DNA of 64,000 nucleotides from Amblyornis subalaris (Eukaryota > Chordata > Aves > Passeriformes > Ptilonorhynchidae): contig JACAXG010000170.1 in assembly GCA_018881555.1 (NCBI GenBank), positions 959,188-1,023,187 on the forward strand, given 5' to 3'. The notes below the pieces were generated by a model. The model searched no databases, was not told where the DNA came from, and saw only the letters and a list, made by a program, of their open reading frames with translations. Below, in pieces: positions 12,848 to 25,735 of the stretch. Numbering within the stretch: position 1 is the stretch's first letter; each line of letters starts with the position of its first letter. The position numbers and the translations under genes are program-made.

Positions 12848-15800
12848 TGCAGGGAAGAAGCTGTGCTCAGTTTCCCCAAGTACAAGATCTCTGCCACTTG
12901 GGCTCGCAGGACTGAAAGCACAGCAAAGCTTTAGTCTTAAAAATTCTCATGACAGTGCTCAGAAATTTTCTGTTCCACAGAAATTTGTTCCTGTGTTTTA
13001 TTAACATATTTAGTTTNAAATGTGTGTGTAACTCTAGTGTGGGTCAGCGAGTAAGGCCATAAGACTTAATTATCCATTAGGTCTGGTGTTTGGCCGCTGT
13101 GTTGGAATCCAGAAGAATGCCTNATTCATAAACTCCAGTCCTTGCTCTTGACTTGCTCACTGATTCTCTCTGCTCTCTCCCCAGACCCACGGGATTAATG
13201 ACTCTGTCTCACAGGGCCCTTTTCAGGCAGCAGTCCNCTGTTATCTAAACTGTTGTTTCCCTGCGCTTCTTCCCCTTTAACTCTGTGACTCCCCCGGCTC
13301 CGGGTGGGTTTTGTGTCATTCCAGAGGCCACGTGCAGCCCTGCGAGGTCAGCTCAGTGTTTTTCTTGCCTGCACTTCTGTGTNGTGTAGCTCCATAGATG
13401 TGATAACAATCTGCAAAAATCTCAAGCCTGTAAACACTGAAGAGGAGCAGGAATGGTTCCAAGGATGTGTGGGAAGAAGCTGACCGAAGGAACATGTTTA
13501 GTGTGTACTGTGATAAGTATCTTCACAGCTGGATCTCTGAGAATGGAATATGCTTTGAAAAGATGTTTTCAGACCAGTTGAAATAAATGATGGAAACTGT
13601 TCTGCAGCGTCAGCTCTTGATGGTGCTGCGGCTCTCTCAGCACACCATCGGAGCACATATGCTCATTCTTTCCCCCAGAAAACCAGTTAAAGGGCATGAG
13701 AAGCCTCCACTGCAGCTGCTACATATCGCAGGGAAAAAAAAAATCCTTGTAGTTTTGTCGCTGATTTGAAAATTCAGAGCTGACTCGTGATCTTCATGAT
13801 GGCTGAATGGCTCTAAAAAATGCAGCTGTCCTGCTCGCCCTGTTTGAGGTGTCTGTGGGTCCCAGGTAGCAAATTCTGCTCCCTTCCTTGCTGGATCTAT
13901 TATTATTTCCATTTCTCAGTATTCCAAACCCAGATGGCTTTAATGAATTCCATGTAGTTTTCTGCTCCTTGCCGGCGCTGTTTGCTAATGCAATGTGAAA
14001 ATGCTAATGGCAGTAATAAATTGGGTGCATTTACTATCTTCTGAAACAAAACCTCGCTGGGTTAGGTGATAAGGATGTCTCTCTTCTGTGCGTCTTTCTA
14101 GGGTTGTCTTGCCTGTGGAGCTGTGAGGAGCTGGGCAGATACGGAGCACACCGAGGCGTGCTAGGGACAGGCTCCACCGGAATTCCAGGATTAAAGTCTT
14201 TGAGCCCACATGGATCTGTGGATCAGCAGATCTCTTTTCCCTGCCTTCCTNCCAGGTGAAACTTCCACAGCCACACTTCCCTTGGGGAAGGCTCCCTCCT
14301 TCAGGCTCTGAGCAGGGCAGGACATCCNCCTGGGTTATTCCCCCAGGCAGAAACCCTGATCTTCCTTGTCCTCCTGCATGGATTTACTCCAGATGGACCC
14401 ATGGGAAATGATCTTCGTGGCTTTTTTACCAGACACTCCACTCCTGTCCAGAACCTGGGTGCAAATGTGTCACTGATGCTACAGCAGAGAATCTGAGACT
14501 TTCATCCTTCCCCTCCTCGCTCTAAAACACCACTATTGGCTTCCTGTCACTTGGCTTCAGGCCTGATTAATACTATGTAAAACTGAAGACTTCACAGCTA
14601 TTCTTCAAAAGGATTTAAAGTCCCCTGATTTCCCATAGTGAAGTAAGCAATTGCATTATTTCAATGTGAAGGAGAGAAAATTGAGATCAATATCCCATCG
14701 TAAATACAGCGCTGCAATTCCTAACAACAACAGTGATTTAATTTTTCTCAAGGCCAGGGGACCAAATAGGTGGCAGTTCCTGTGTTCTTCCATAGCCATG
14801 TATTTATGTGTTAAACTTCTCCAGGTGGCTGACTTGATGGCACAGGTCTCAAGGAATATGCCTTCAGGATGCATTCTGAACGAAATAAATAACTTTGTCA
14901 TACAAAATTTGGGGAAAATGCTGGCAGTTCCAAGCATTTTTGCCTTTTCCAGATCAGTTGTGATTTAAGCTTCAATTTACCCCCAGACTATAAAAAGTGA
15001 AGGGGATTATACACTCAATTAGGCTGGAAATTCCTAATCCCAGTCTTGACTGGCCTACAGGTGAGGATTTAAATGGCTGAAAGGTAGCGGCGAGTGATGA
15101 GTGGTTTGAAAAAAGAGTTTTTCTTGCAGAGAACTGGGAGGTTTCCCATGGTGTGATGTTCTGCCAGGATGCTTCACCTCAGAGGCAGGAGCGGCCTGCA
15201 GGCAGCAGGGCAGGAAAATGGCATTTTAGAAGTGAAAAAGTTGGGGTGCTTTTGGTTAAATCGCGTGAGGAGAACCGAAACACAGCAGAAGTGCTCGTGC
15301 AGCCGAAGAACAAGAATTTTATGAGTGAGGATGTTGCTCCAAAGAGAATCTTAAAGTCTGAATTCTAAATCCCAGGAGGGAGGATGCCTATTAATATTGA
15401 TAGGACATGACAAACTCTCCTTGGGACTTGTGGCAAGTGTAAGATGCAGAGCAAATGCATTCAGAGTAAGAATAGAAGCAGAGCAGATACACTGATTGTC
15501 TCATTAAATTAAATGTATAGATTGCCATGTATTAAACCTGGGTAAGTATCTGTTTTGCTGTTATTCCTATCGACCTCAGAAGGGNTTGCAGAAATATATG
15601 GATGCAGGTTCTCTAGGCAGATCCCTCCCTGGGTAACAAATCCATATTCCTGTCATCCAGAANGACTGTGGTTTTCAGGGTTCCTTATGTTGCTGAGAAA
15701 TCCCTGAAAACTTTTTTCCTTGGAGATGAATCGGTTTGTTTTCTGTTTCCAGAGCCAGATGGGGAGGGCAATAAACTCTTTTGGGGGTGGAGGGATTGAG

Positions 15801-17400
15801 CTGCTGAAGTGTTGGGTGGGAGTTGGAATTAATTTCAGATGAAAAGATGTTTGCATGCTGAAGTCTGTGATAGCTCTAACTATTGGACTAGATTTACTTG
15901 AAGAAAATCTGTGCTAAGGGAGTGGAAAAAAGGTTACACTCCTCTGCCGGGGAGCCTGGGGAACGGGAACAGCGGGATTTATGTATCTGCCCTGTGGCTG
16001 AGATTAGATAGCCAGCAACTGCAGCCTGGGGGGAAATGTGCTATCATTTGCATGCAGCAAGGTAATTACAAGTTCCTCCATTAAATCTTCTCCTCTGCAT
16101 GTGGATCTATGGCTTAGTTAGGACAAGTCCAATTACCTTCCTGCTCTCTACATGGAAATGTACTTGAAGTTCACTTGATGCAAAGCAGGGCTGCCAGTGT
16201 TTGGTGGTGTTAGTCTGATGTGGAGGTACTGTACCAGCTGGAGCACCGTGATGCGTTTCCATTTGCTTCCATGNATAATTCAGGATGAGCATAAAGAGCA
16301 CGAACATCCCGGATATCTGAGGGATCCTTTGCGGCCATCCTGGGATTTCCGTTGATTGGTTATCAGGGGAACAGAGCAGAAAGTTTCACTCCAGCAAGTG
16401 AAATAATTTCATGCTCCCAGTCAGCAGAATATTCAGGCCGTGTCTGGAGCAGAGCAGGAGNGAGAGATGCAGGTAATGGGACCCTGGGTTTTTTATTGCC
16501 TTTAATNCAGCTTTGAATGTTGATAGTGAGGTGTCATCAGTTCTGCACATGGGTTGCTCTCTCTTCAGCTTGGAAGCTGCACTGCTTTCCTGTCTGCTGC
16601 TCTTCTCTGGCCTGCTTCTCCTTCCAGTGCAGGAAGCTTTTAAACTAAACCGTTTCTGCTTATTCTTTCACAAGATCTTTGTTAAGACAAGGTAAAAACA
16701 AGATTAATTTTCTGCCTAACAAGGCTTTTAAAGCTCAGTTTCACCCATACTGTCTCTTCAGTGGGTCTGGGCNGTGTCCTTGCAGCCCACGCTGCCCTGA
16801 GAAGGCTCTAATCTATTTTTCATGTCAGTTAAGTGATCCTCGGAGGGAAAAGGAGTCTGGTGTCACCCTGCTGTCTGGGGAGGGCTGCAGTGAAAGGACT
16901 GACCACATTTCAGTCACTCATTTCAGCCTCTTTTCAACTCCCATATCTGAAAGATTAAGACTTCGCATTAAACTGCAGGATTTTGCTTTCTCTCCATTTC
17001 TTCTTCAGTCTCTCCTTGCTGATAAATAATAGATACAGGAGAATGAATAAAGCACTAAACTTGTGCCATGGGACTGAAGTTTCCATCTAATTGGTGGTCC
17101 AGCCCAGTGTGAAATCTATTTGGTGGTTTCAGTTTGGTACTTCTGGAGCAGTATTCTTCCTGGGAAGATATTAACTGTAAAAAAATTTAGCAAGGCAAAG
17201 CAATCCCAGTGTCTGCCTGAGAAAAGCCAAAGCTGCAGTTAATATAGAAGCAGGTTTATATCCACTCCTTCAGAAAGTGTGTCCAGGTCAGCCTTTGCTG
17301 GGTTGCTACAGGGCAGCCAGTCCTGTGCCTGCTCACAGCCCTGGATAGTTGTGTTTGATAGACAAGGTCTGGTTTTCAGTGCTTGGGCTTTGGAGTGAAA
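12848..17400. other. Unique noncoding sequence, no gene recognised
   Basis: AT-leaning unique sequence. A stretch at 14600-14960 is free of recognisable repeats and stays open in both orientations for about 90-105 codons, but the protein strings match nothing I know. The segment 16030-16135 carries an octamer motif (ATTTGCAT, 16046-16053) and a TAATTA site (16063-16068) close together. No splice-flanked coding exon was found. Confidence 0.65.
16030..16135. promoter_or_regulatory. Possible enhancer-like segment (octamer plus homeodomain motifs)
   Basis: ATTTGCAT at 16046-16053 is the consensus POU octamer, and ten bases further on is TAATTA, a homeodomain core, at 16063-16068. The surrounding sequence shows no repeat. 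Close POU and homeodomain sites are common in vertebrate neural and developmental enhancers, but such short motifs also occur by chance in AT-rich DNA, so this is only a candidate. Confidence 0.25.
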
Positions 17401-18100
17401 TCACAGAATCCCAGAATGGTTTGGGTTGGAGGAGACATTAAAGATCGTCTGACTCCACCCCCTGCCATGGGCAGGGACACCTTCCACTAGCCCAGGTTGC
17501 TCCAAGCCCCATCCAACCTGGCCCTGGACATTTCCAGGGATCCAGGGGCAGCCACAGCTTCTCTGGGCAACCTGTGCCAGGGTCCCACCACCCTCCCAGG
17601 GAACAATTCCTTCCCAATATCCCATCTCATCCTGCCCTCTGGCACTGGGAAGCCATTCCCCCTTGTCCTGTCACTGCAGTTCCTGATGAATTGTCCCTCT
17701 TTGGCTTCCCTGCAGCCCCTTCATACCCTGGAGGCTGCTGTGAGGTCTCCTTCTCCAGGCCGAACAATCCGAGCTGTCCCAGCCTGGCTCCACAGGGGAA
17801 GGGTTCCAGATCCTTTATCCACTTCACAGCCACCTCTGGGCTCTCTCCAGCAGCTCCACGTCCTCCCTGTGCTGGGCCCANGGCTGGGGCAGCTCTGCAG
17901 GTGGGGTCTCACCTGAGGGGGCAGAGGGGCACAATCCCCCCCTCCCCTGCTGCCCACGCTGGGGCTCAGCCCAGGGCAGGGGTTTGGGGTCCCAGCTCTC
18001 ACCCANCAGCACCCCCAGCTCCTTCTCCCAGGGCTGCTCCCTCTGCTCATCCCAGCCTGGATTGATCCCGGGGGTTGTCCTGACCCAGGTGCACTTCACT
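17401..18100 (-). mobile_element. CR1 LINE fragment (~700 bp), minus strand
   Basis: The plus-strand text starts with the reverse complement of the CR1 terminal octamers (TCACAGAATCCCAGAATGG) and the GGTTTGGGTTGGA block, then follows CR1 in antisense through the end of ORF2 (CTCTCCAGCAGCTCCACGTC) and onward to about 18100. This is the longest copy in the window. It is still 5'-truncated and noncoding. The internal segment at about 17670-17830 differs from the copies at 6042 and 50579, which suggests another CR1 subfamily. It directly abuts an AT/GT-rich simple repeat at its 5' (right) end. Confidence 0.95.
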
Positions 18101-18116
18101 TTGTGATATTACATTT

Positions 18117-18235
18117 ATTTTTAAATATATATTCATAAGTGCAATTATGTATGCATATATATCCATAAATATATATGCANGTATATGTATATATGTGTGT
18201 GTGTATATACATATGCATATATATATATATATATA
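18117..18235 (+). repeat. AT/GT-rich simple repeat (TA, TG, ATGCATAT)
   Basis: About 120 bases of alternating purine-pyrimidine sequence: interspersed ATAT, a TGTGTGTG run near 18194-18204 and an uninterrupted (AT)n run near 18216-18234. It starts within about 20 bases of the 5' end of the minus-strand CR1 copy. It may be a microsatellite present before the insertion or one grown beside it. Confidence 0.85.
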
Positions 18236-18955
18236 AGTAAAATACTCCTCCCACAATTACCTCATATGGGGGAAAACACCACCTGGCTGTGACTTGGAAA
18301 GTAAATGTCTAATGTCACTTACATCACTGCCAGAACTTTCTTTTAATAATAAAGAAGAAATCTACAGTTGAGATCAGTGANCTGTTTGCAAATCTTCATA
18401 GCTCCTGTGCATAAAGTCCTCTGGGTTTGATTTTTTTAGCCTAATATATAATTTGTANCTTAAAAATGGAATAGAATTAGAAATACGTAACTGAGAGTTG
18501 GACATTTCAGCCCCTATCCTGTGCCTTTTGGATTCCTATGGAAAGCACAGTCCTGTACAATCATTTGTCCTGCTTCAAATGAGCAATGATAATTTTATGT
18601 GAATGATTTTTGCATGCCAGAGTGACCTCAGAGTCCTCGCTGAGGTTCATCGCCAGAAAAACGCGGAAAGAGGGAACATTCAAGCAGCTGTGTGTAAGTG
18701 CAGAGTCAGCTCAGGGGTTTCTCGTGTACTGAAAAATAAAGGTGCCAGAACTTTCTGAATATAATAATTGGTGCTGTGGTCTGAAATCTCACCTGGATTC
18801 TGTAGTGAGGGCTTGGTCATTGGGGTGCTGATTGCCAAGGTGTTCATGGCACTGCTGGTCCCTAAAATTATCCCCTTGAGGCTAAAAAGTCTTTTAGTTT
18901 TGCTTCTCAAAAAGTTTCCCAAAGAAGCTGCATCCCTGGAAGACAATGAAGGCCA
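18236..18955. other. Unique noncoding sequence
   Basis: AT-rich unique sequence between two CR1 fragments. No recognisable coding frame, repeat or strong regulatory signal was seen. Confidence 0.6.
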
Positions 18956-19015
18956 TGGTAGAACAAGATCTGCTTTAAGGTCCCTTCCAACCCAAACCAT
19001 TCTGGCATTCTGGGA
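18956..19015 (+). mobile_element. Short CR1 3'-tail remnant, plus strand
   Basis: Only the last ~60 bases of a CR1 are recognisable: a diverged AGATCTGCTTTAAGG block, CCCTTCCAACCCAAACCATT, then a degenerate terminal octamer. It is either an extremely 5'-truncated insertion or one whose upstream part has decayed beyond recognition. Confidence 0.8.
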
Positions 19016-22000
19016 TAATCCCAGGAGCACTTGGTGGAATCTGGCACTAAGGAAGTTCTTTTTGCATTGGGAGTATTAGAAGTGTTATAGTCCCTTCCTC
19101 CAGACTTCCACTGGCCAGAGCTTGGGACAGGAAATTCCTGAGGTTCATCCACTAGTTCAGGCACCTGAAGGTGCTTGTAGGAAGCAGTTAAAGTCAGTGG
19201 CAGGTGAGAGACAAAGTTTTGCAATTGTGCTCTTNTGTGTAGATAACAAACTGCACAAGGGATTACAGAATTTGTCAGATTTACGAATTACTGGTTATAC
19301 TCCAATCTTTGCTGTGTCTTTAAAAAGACTCATAACAAAAGTGAATCTTCTGCCATTCCCTGTAAAACTCTGTTGTGTTGCAGAATAATTAAAATTCCCC
19401 AACATTGTGTGCCGAGGCCAATAGAAACTTTCTGTTGGCTTCGGAGAGTGTTGAAGCAGCTTCTGAACGAAATCTCACCATGAACTCGCAGTGTTTAGAC
19501 TTTCTTCTCNTGGGGAGAAGATGGGAAAGGCAAGATATGTACAAAAGCTGAGCATTGCTGTTCGTGGAGAAGCGAAGGGAAGTGAAGAGCTTTTAGGGGA
19601 AAGAAAACAGGGACAGGGTCTGATGGAAGAGCTTCAAAACAAGTGATAACAACAGCGAGGCTCTGCATCTGCCAGCAGTGTTAGTGTGGGGTTTTTGACA
19701 GAAAATTCCTGCAAAAGGCAGTGCTGGCAAGGACAGGGCAGGTCCAGGTCTTTCCTGCAGAGCCTGATGGAGAAAAGGAAGGTCAGACCAGTGGNTCTGC
19801 CTAGGCAGAACTTTGAGATTTTGAAGGCAATCTGCACTCAAACCGGCTCCTGCGATTGGGGAGCCCTGTTTATCCTGGAGAAATCCCTTCAATAACAAGC
19901 ATTAACAAATAGCAACTGAAAGTTCCGCTCAAAGTATTGGTTGTGGCAAATAAAAAGTTGTCTTGTTGGGTAGTTTGTGTTCCTCTGTCCCGGACATGCA
20001 TTTCAGCGAGCACCTCCTCGTCACTGTCTCCTCTCCTGAAGGAGATAAATAATATTGACCTTTGGAAATATGTGGCTCAATAGTTTATCTTGGCTTTAGA
20101 ACTTGCCAGCCCTCGTGACTATGTCTGGGAGGATTGTTTCAGATATATCCATGTCAATAAGAACTTATGTGAGCTAAAATAACCAATTTAAGAGTGCAGG
20201 ACTCAGTCATCTTGTTGACAAGCTGCCTTCACGCCAGATATGTTTTCTATTATTGATGACATTTCCAGCAGATCCCAGAACAATGCTAGGTGAGTTCTAA
20301 AATTAATATCCCTTTTCGTGGTTCATTAGTTCGACTGGGTCTGGATAATAAATGGGGCTACAAAATCCAAAAAAGCGAACAAACCCCTGCATTTCCTCTC
20401 AGATCCAATTCCAAAATTGAGGGCGGGTTGGGGTTTTTTTTTAGATAATTTGAACTTTGACTGAGGAATCTTTATGGAAATTCTAAAAACAGCACNCTCA
20501 TTTTTCTTTTCACTTTCATATGCCTACCGAGTCTCAATCAGTGATAATTAAAATGTTGAAATGCAATGAAATAATGTCTGTGACGTGTTTCCAAGCAGAA
20601 GCAGAGCTCTCTTGCAAGATTTCAGCTCAGTTCTGCAGACCCAGAGGATTTAGCAGTTTCTGATAAGCCCAGATAAGCTCCTGGACTTCTGAATGCCTGA
20701 ACTCCAACTCTGAGCTTGGGGAAGTTCACTTATCACTAGTGAATTTAGTATTTCATTTAATATTGTTTTATCAGCTGTCCTTGTATAATTTTCCTTGCTC
20801 CTCTCCCCTTCAACCCCCCTCAAAATCTTGCCTGACATTTTAAACCCAAATCCCACTTAAATATTAGAAACTTCAGTACAATAATTATAGATCAATATTT
20901 TTTTAATTGCAATCTACAGGCCGTGGTAGAGATNGGCATTGAGCAGCAAAGGTGTTTAAATCACTCACAATTTAAATATCTTTAGAATTCTGGACCAAAT
21001 AACTTCAACCTGTAAATATTTAGTTGCTAAATAAGTAGTTCATTTGGAATGAATATAGATTTTTACATATATACTTGTACTATTACAACACTCATTTCTC
21101 TTACTATATTAAACACAATCCTGTGTTCTTTTAGTTAGAACCTCAAAATATTGGGAACATGATTGGTTATTTTATAACCTTGACTTCTTAGCAAGATGCT
21201 TGAATAGTTCTAACGATTTTTCCCTCCAAAATTATATCTGTAATGTTCTTATGGTAATTTGGGACAATTCTTTATAATGGTAAAATTATATTTTTCAGAA
21301 GAGTGATATGTTTGCGAGTCTGTATTCAACAATGCCTGTCACTTGGAATTTAGAAATGTTTCAGGGTAATTACATGTATCTTGAGCTGTAGTGAAAAAAC
21401 ATACAATTACAGTTGGCTTCCAAACAACGTTTGTGTTTTCTTTTGTAAACTCTTCACACTCCAGGACTTGTAATTGTCCAGCACACGCTGGACATTGTTA
21501 CCTGAGTAATCCTTGGTGCTACATAAGCCTGGAAAAACACAAGCACAGGTCTGTAACCAGGGCAAATCCGGGCTCCTGGAGTTGAGGGCAGTGCCCCTCG
21601 TGTCGCTGCTTTCAGAACATCTGATTCCACACCAGAACTGACATTTCTTTAGTAATATTTAATTCCATAATTACTTGATATTTAACCTTCTTATGCCGCT
21701 GGGGAGGGGCTGAAAANTGATCATTTTCTAAGGGACAAAACTTGGAAGTTCCAATGGGTTTGATGTTAAGTTGCTGCACTTTCAGATACGAAATCACATG
21801 GTTTAATTATTCTGTCATTTAAAGTGCCCTTTCACTTCAGTCCAATGTCACTTCCAGTCCCTGTTGAATTCCTGGGGTACTGTTCATGTTCTGCTCAACA
21901 CTCATAAGGAAAGTCATATCAGGGAATAAGAACCTGTGTGTTTCCAAGCAGCAAGGTGCATGTGCCATTTGCATTCTTAATTCAATTTAAATGGGAGCGT

Positions 22001-24269
22001 GAAGTTCTTGTCAGCAAACATAAAAACCTGGCCTTTTCACATGCCACAGCAGATGCTGCAGAAAATGCAAGAGCAATGGGCTTCTATAACATTGCAAATT
22101 CAAGATTTAGTGTGGAGAAACGTGCCCTGTCTCAGCAGGATTAGAGGGGCAAGGTCGTGCCAAGTGCTCCNGTGCCCTTCCAATGGAGCCCAGCTCCGTG
22201 TCCAGGGTGTTCTGTCTCTCCAAGACAAAATAAATTGGTGACTCTGTTCCTGTGCTTGTGCAGGATTTGTACAGAGCTCGATAACTGAGGGCAGTTCTGA
22301 TAAATGCTGTGAGACAAAGATTTATGCTCTGAAAAGTGGCAAAGGGAAATTTCTGCTCAGATTTTCATCTTCACTTTGGAAGTGGAGGGGAATGTGCTCT
22401 GAGCACAGACAGCTTGGAGAGCCGTGCCTTCCCCCCTCAAGCTGTGCATTTAAAGGTCCTTAGGAGATGATATAAAATATGTTGACAGTTTGTGAAACAC
22501 AGCAATGCTGCAGATTCATCTGCCATGTAGACAAATCTTAACTTCTAACAATTGTAGAGTAATTATAGTCAGGCNAGCTGAAAAAGCTGTGGAGTTCTCA
22601 CTTATTGTGCCTGTTCAGCTGAAATTATTAATTGAAAAGTGAAGTTNCTGGAACTCCCACCTCGGAGGACTTGGAGCAGCCGTTCAGACTCCTCGCTGAA
22701 CCGTGTTGGTCTAAATGCAGAGTGAAAATATGTTACAACTATAATGCTATTCATTCTTTATTGCAGGTATTAATCTCCTCCTTTAGCAGTAAATAGCAAA
22801 CATAGGGGCAGGGAGAATAGTATGTGCTTCCCAATGGAATATTGAGTAATTAAATTTTGAGCTGTAACTGCTGGATGTGTGTACTTCACACGAGTACCCT
22901 GCTTTTATCATGACTTTTTTTTTCAGCAAAATCCTATCTGTATTTTAGGTAGGAAAGGGTGAACTCCTTTTGTGTAGCTACAGATATTTACTCAACTTCA
23001 TGGCTTTGGGAGGCTGACTCACATTCATATTCAGTTTCCACCAGGAAAAGAATTGGTAAAAAGCAGGATGGAGGCAGGAAACAGAAGACTTTTTCCTGGT
23101 ATAGGCGTAAAACCAGAAGAGAAGTGAAAAACAAATATAGGGCAGTAGGATTTCAGAGAACTGCAGCCTCGGGTTAGATTCTTATTCATATTTAGTCTGA
23201 AAAAAATGTTTGTCCTCATTTTCAAAATGGTTCAGCACTTTCCAAATTCACTATGAGTGATTTGAGCTCCGTGCTTCTGGAAATCTAGGCACTTCTTTTA
23301 CCTTAAATATGGACAAGAGACCAATTATAGCTCTTTTATTTTAGTCTGGGCCTAAGTGTGCTATATACCATCGTAGCATATTCAGTGAATCTCCAGCTTG
23401 TGGAATACATTTTTCTATCCCTTAAGACATTTATAAAACCAATATAAAAACCTCAGCCTGGTAAAANGGTTTGGATAACCCAGAGGCAGAGCTGGCTGAG
23501 GCAGTTGGGGTTTGTGAGGCTGAAATATCGTTTGGAAGGAGAGCACAGTGTCTAGGCTCTGTCACTGCTGCTCCTCGGGGAGGGGTCACTGGGGTGACAA
23601 ATGTCCTGGCCAGGAGAGGGGCTGGGCAGTTTGGGCTCTGGAATTTTTAGTGGGATTCAGGGTGTCTGTCAGTTCCAGGACTGGATGCAAACTGGGAGGG
23701 TCTGGAGTAACTGAGGCTGTCAATCAGGTCTGGGTGTTTGGCAGGTATCAAATGTGATCCAAAATACATTTGGGGCAAGAGGGATGTTGGNATGTTTGTA
23801 AAACTGCAGCTGGGGAGGCTTTCTTTATTGTAATTGTCAGATGAAGGGCATCTTTGCCTTGGTGACAGTGCTGTGACCGAGGCTGGTGATGTGCTCACCC
23901 ATGGCAGTGACAGACATTTGCATTTGCCTGCCCATTTTAATGAGGCCTCATTGCCAAGGCCTTCTCCAGAGCAATCCCTGTGTCCCTGATCCTCCTTGCG
24001 CCTGGAAAAACTGGTGGTGTCTTTTTGGAAATGTCCAAATTATTCCTTTTTTAAAATTTATTTTATTCGGTTTTCTGTTAGAAATGTGGGGCTCCAGGAT
24101 TGACTTTTCCTGAAAACTTGGATAAGGCTCTTCCAGAGCCAGTTTTAGTGTCTGCTCTGTGCTGTCTCATTTCCATGGCCTGAAGTTTTCCTCTCTATCA
24201 GCTGGGCAAGATGGAATCCCATGACACATCTGGCTAAAGAAATCTGAGAGAGATTATTTACAAAGNCCT
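19016..24269. other. Unique noncoding sequence, no gene recognised
   Basis: Repeat-poor, AT-leaning DNA, especially AT-rich at 20040-21400. A perfect 8-bp inverted repeat with a four-base loop lies at 21475-21494. The short frames match no protein I know. A GC-richer patch at 23460-23760 has frames in several phases and no splice context. Confidence 0.65.
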
Positions 24270-24559
24270 GGAGTGCCAGGACAAGGGGNAATGGCTTCCC
24301 ANTGCCAGAGGGCAGGGTTAGATGGGATACNGGGAAGGAATTGTTCCCTGGGAGGGTGGTGGGACCATGGCNCAGGTTGCCCAGAGAAGCTGTGGCTGCC
24401 CCTGGATCCCTGGCAGTGTCCAAGGCCGGGTTGGATGGGGCTTGGAGCACCCTGGGNTAGTGGAAGGTGTCCCTGCCCATGGCAGGGGGTGGAGTGGGAT
24501 GGGCTTTAAGATCCCTTCCAACCCAAGCCACTNCATGATTCCATGACTGTGATTCTATA
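24270..24559 (+). mobile_element. CR1 LINE fragment, plus strand
   Basis: The CR1 3' end lies in sense orientation: GGGAAGGAATTGTTCCCTGG, then CAGGTTGCCCAGAGAAGCTG, then CTGCCCATGGCAGGGGGTGG, then CCCTTCCAACCCAAGCCACT, ending in degenerate ATTCCATGA/GATTCTAT octamers. About 290 bp, 5'-truncated, noncoding. Seven or so ambiguous bases fall in it, well above the unique-sequence background. Confidence 0.95.
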
Positions 24560-25496
24560 AAATCATCAATCACTGGAGGAAACCAAACAATCAGATAGAT
24601 TAGCCACTCTGGAAGTANCCTGACATAGTTTTTTTTCTCCATCTTCCTGTATCCCAAGGAATCTTGAAGTGGAAAAAAATAGCGATCTTCAACTGGTTGT
24701 ATTTCAATACAGATTTGTGGTTCCAGTGTGAATAATTGTATTTATTTGATGAATACANTGTGACATGGAAGTTTCCTGCTGATAAATTTGTTCTGAGATC
24801 AGAATAGACGTGTGAGNGAGAAAGGGATGCAATCTGCAAATCATTCCTCTAATGAATAAGACAAACCCCAGGTTGCCCAGAGGATGGCCATAGGGGAAGT
24901 AAAAATGTGCATTTATGACAAAACCCTGAGGAATGTCAACACAACAGTCATCTGTATCTTTCTGGTGTGAAATTTGGCCAGTTTATGCATCCAGAAACAT
25001 GCCAGTATCTTACACCCATTTCTGTGGTTTCTCTCTGAAGGAAATAGAGGCATGATAAGGTATTTAGAAATCCAGAATGCTTTGCAGAAGCAAATGTCTG
25101 CATTCCCATGCAGCTCACTTTTAATCCCTAAGTCAAGAACTCTTTAACACAATGCCCTGCCTGCATGCCATACAAATGAGGGGAGGCTGCGTTTTAGGCT
25201 TTTTGTCCAGGCAAAGCACAACAGCACTGACTGTGGTAGCAGAACACATTGTTTATTTTGCGTGTTATGCAGCATGTTCACGTCCATTGGGCTGGCATTG
25301 ACTATTGCAGTTTGAGCAAATGCAGTTTTCTGGGTCAGAGTCAGTGGTTGTTCAAGCCACACCTCAGGGAAATAGTTCATGTGAATTGTGAGGGCAAAAT
25401 ACAAGNGATGCTCGTGGACTGAGCTTTCTTCTCACCCCACCCCTGCCCCAGACGCGGNGTCATGAATGATGATTTCTGGCTCCCTTGTGATATTAG
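24560..25496. other. Unique noncoding sequence between two plus-strand CR1 copies
   Basis: About 940 bases of unique, AT-leaning DNA. No recognisable exon, simple repeat or regulatory signature. Confidence 0.6.
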
Positions 25497-25735
25497 CAGA
25501 GGGCAGGGTTAGATGGGATATTGGAAAGAAATTCCTCCCTGTGAGAGTGGGGAGGCCCTGGCACAGGTTGCCCAGAGGAGCTGTGGCTGCCCCTGGATCC
25601 NTGGAAGTGTCCAAGGCCAGGTTGGACANGGCTTGGAGCAGCCTGAGATAGTGGAAGGTGTCNCTGCCCATGGCAGGGGTGGGATGAGAAGATCTTTAAA
25701 GTCTCTTCCAACCAAAACCATTCTGTGATTCTANG
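25497..25735 (+). mobile_element. CR1 LINE fragment, plus strand
   Basis: About 240 bp of CR1 3' end in sense orientation. It starts at GAGGGCAGGGTTAGATGGGA, passes through CAGGTTGCCCAGAGGAGCTG and the CTGCCCATGGCAGGGGTGGG core, and ends CCATTCTGTGATTCTANGAT, a well-preserved terminal octamer pair. It belongs to the same family as the copy about 1.2 kb upstream and has the same orientation, but the two start at different points, so they are separate insertions rather than a duplication. Confidence 0.95.

Noticed and set aside
21475..21494. Perfect 8-bp inverted repeat with four-base loop (TGTCCAGC/GCTGGACA)
   Set aside because: About one to three such hairpins are expected by chance in 64 kb. 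Nothing nearby supports a functional RNA.
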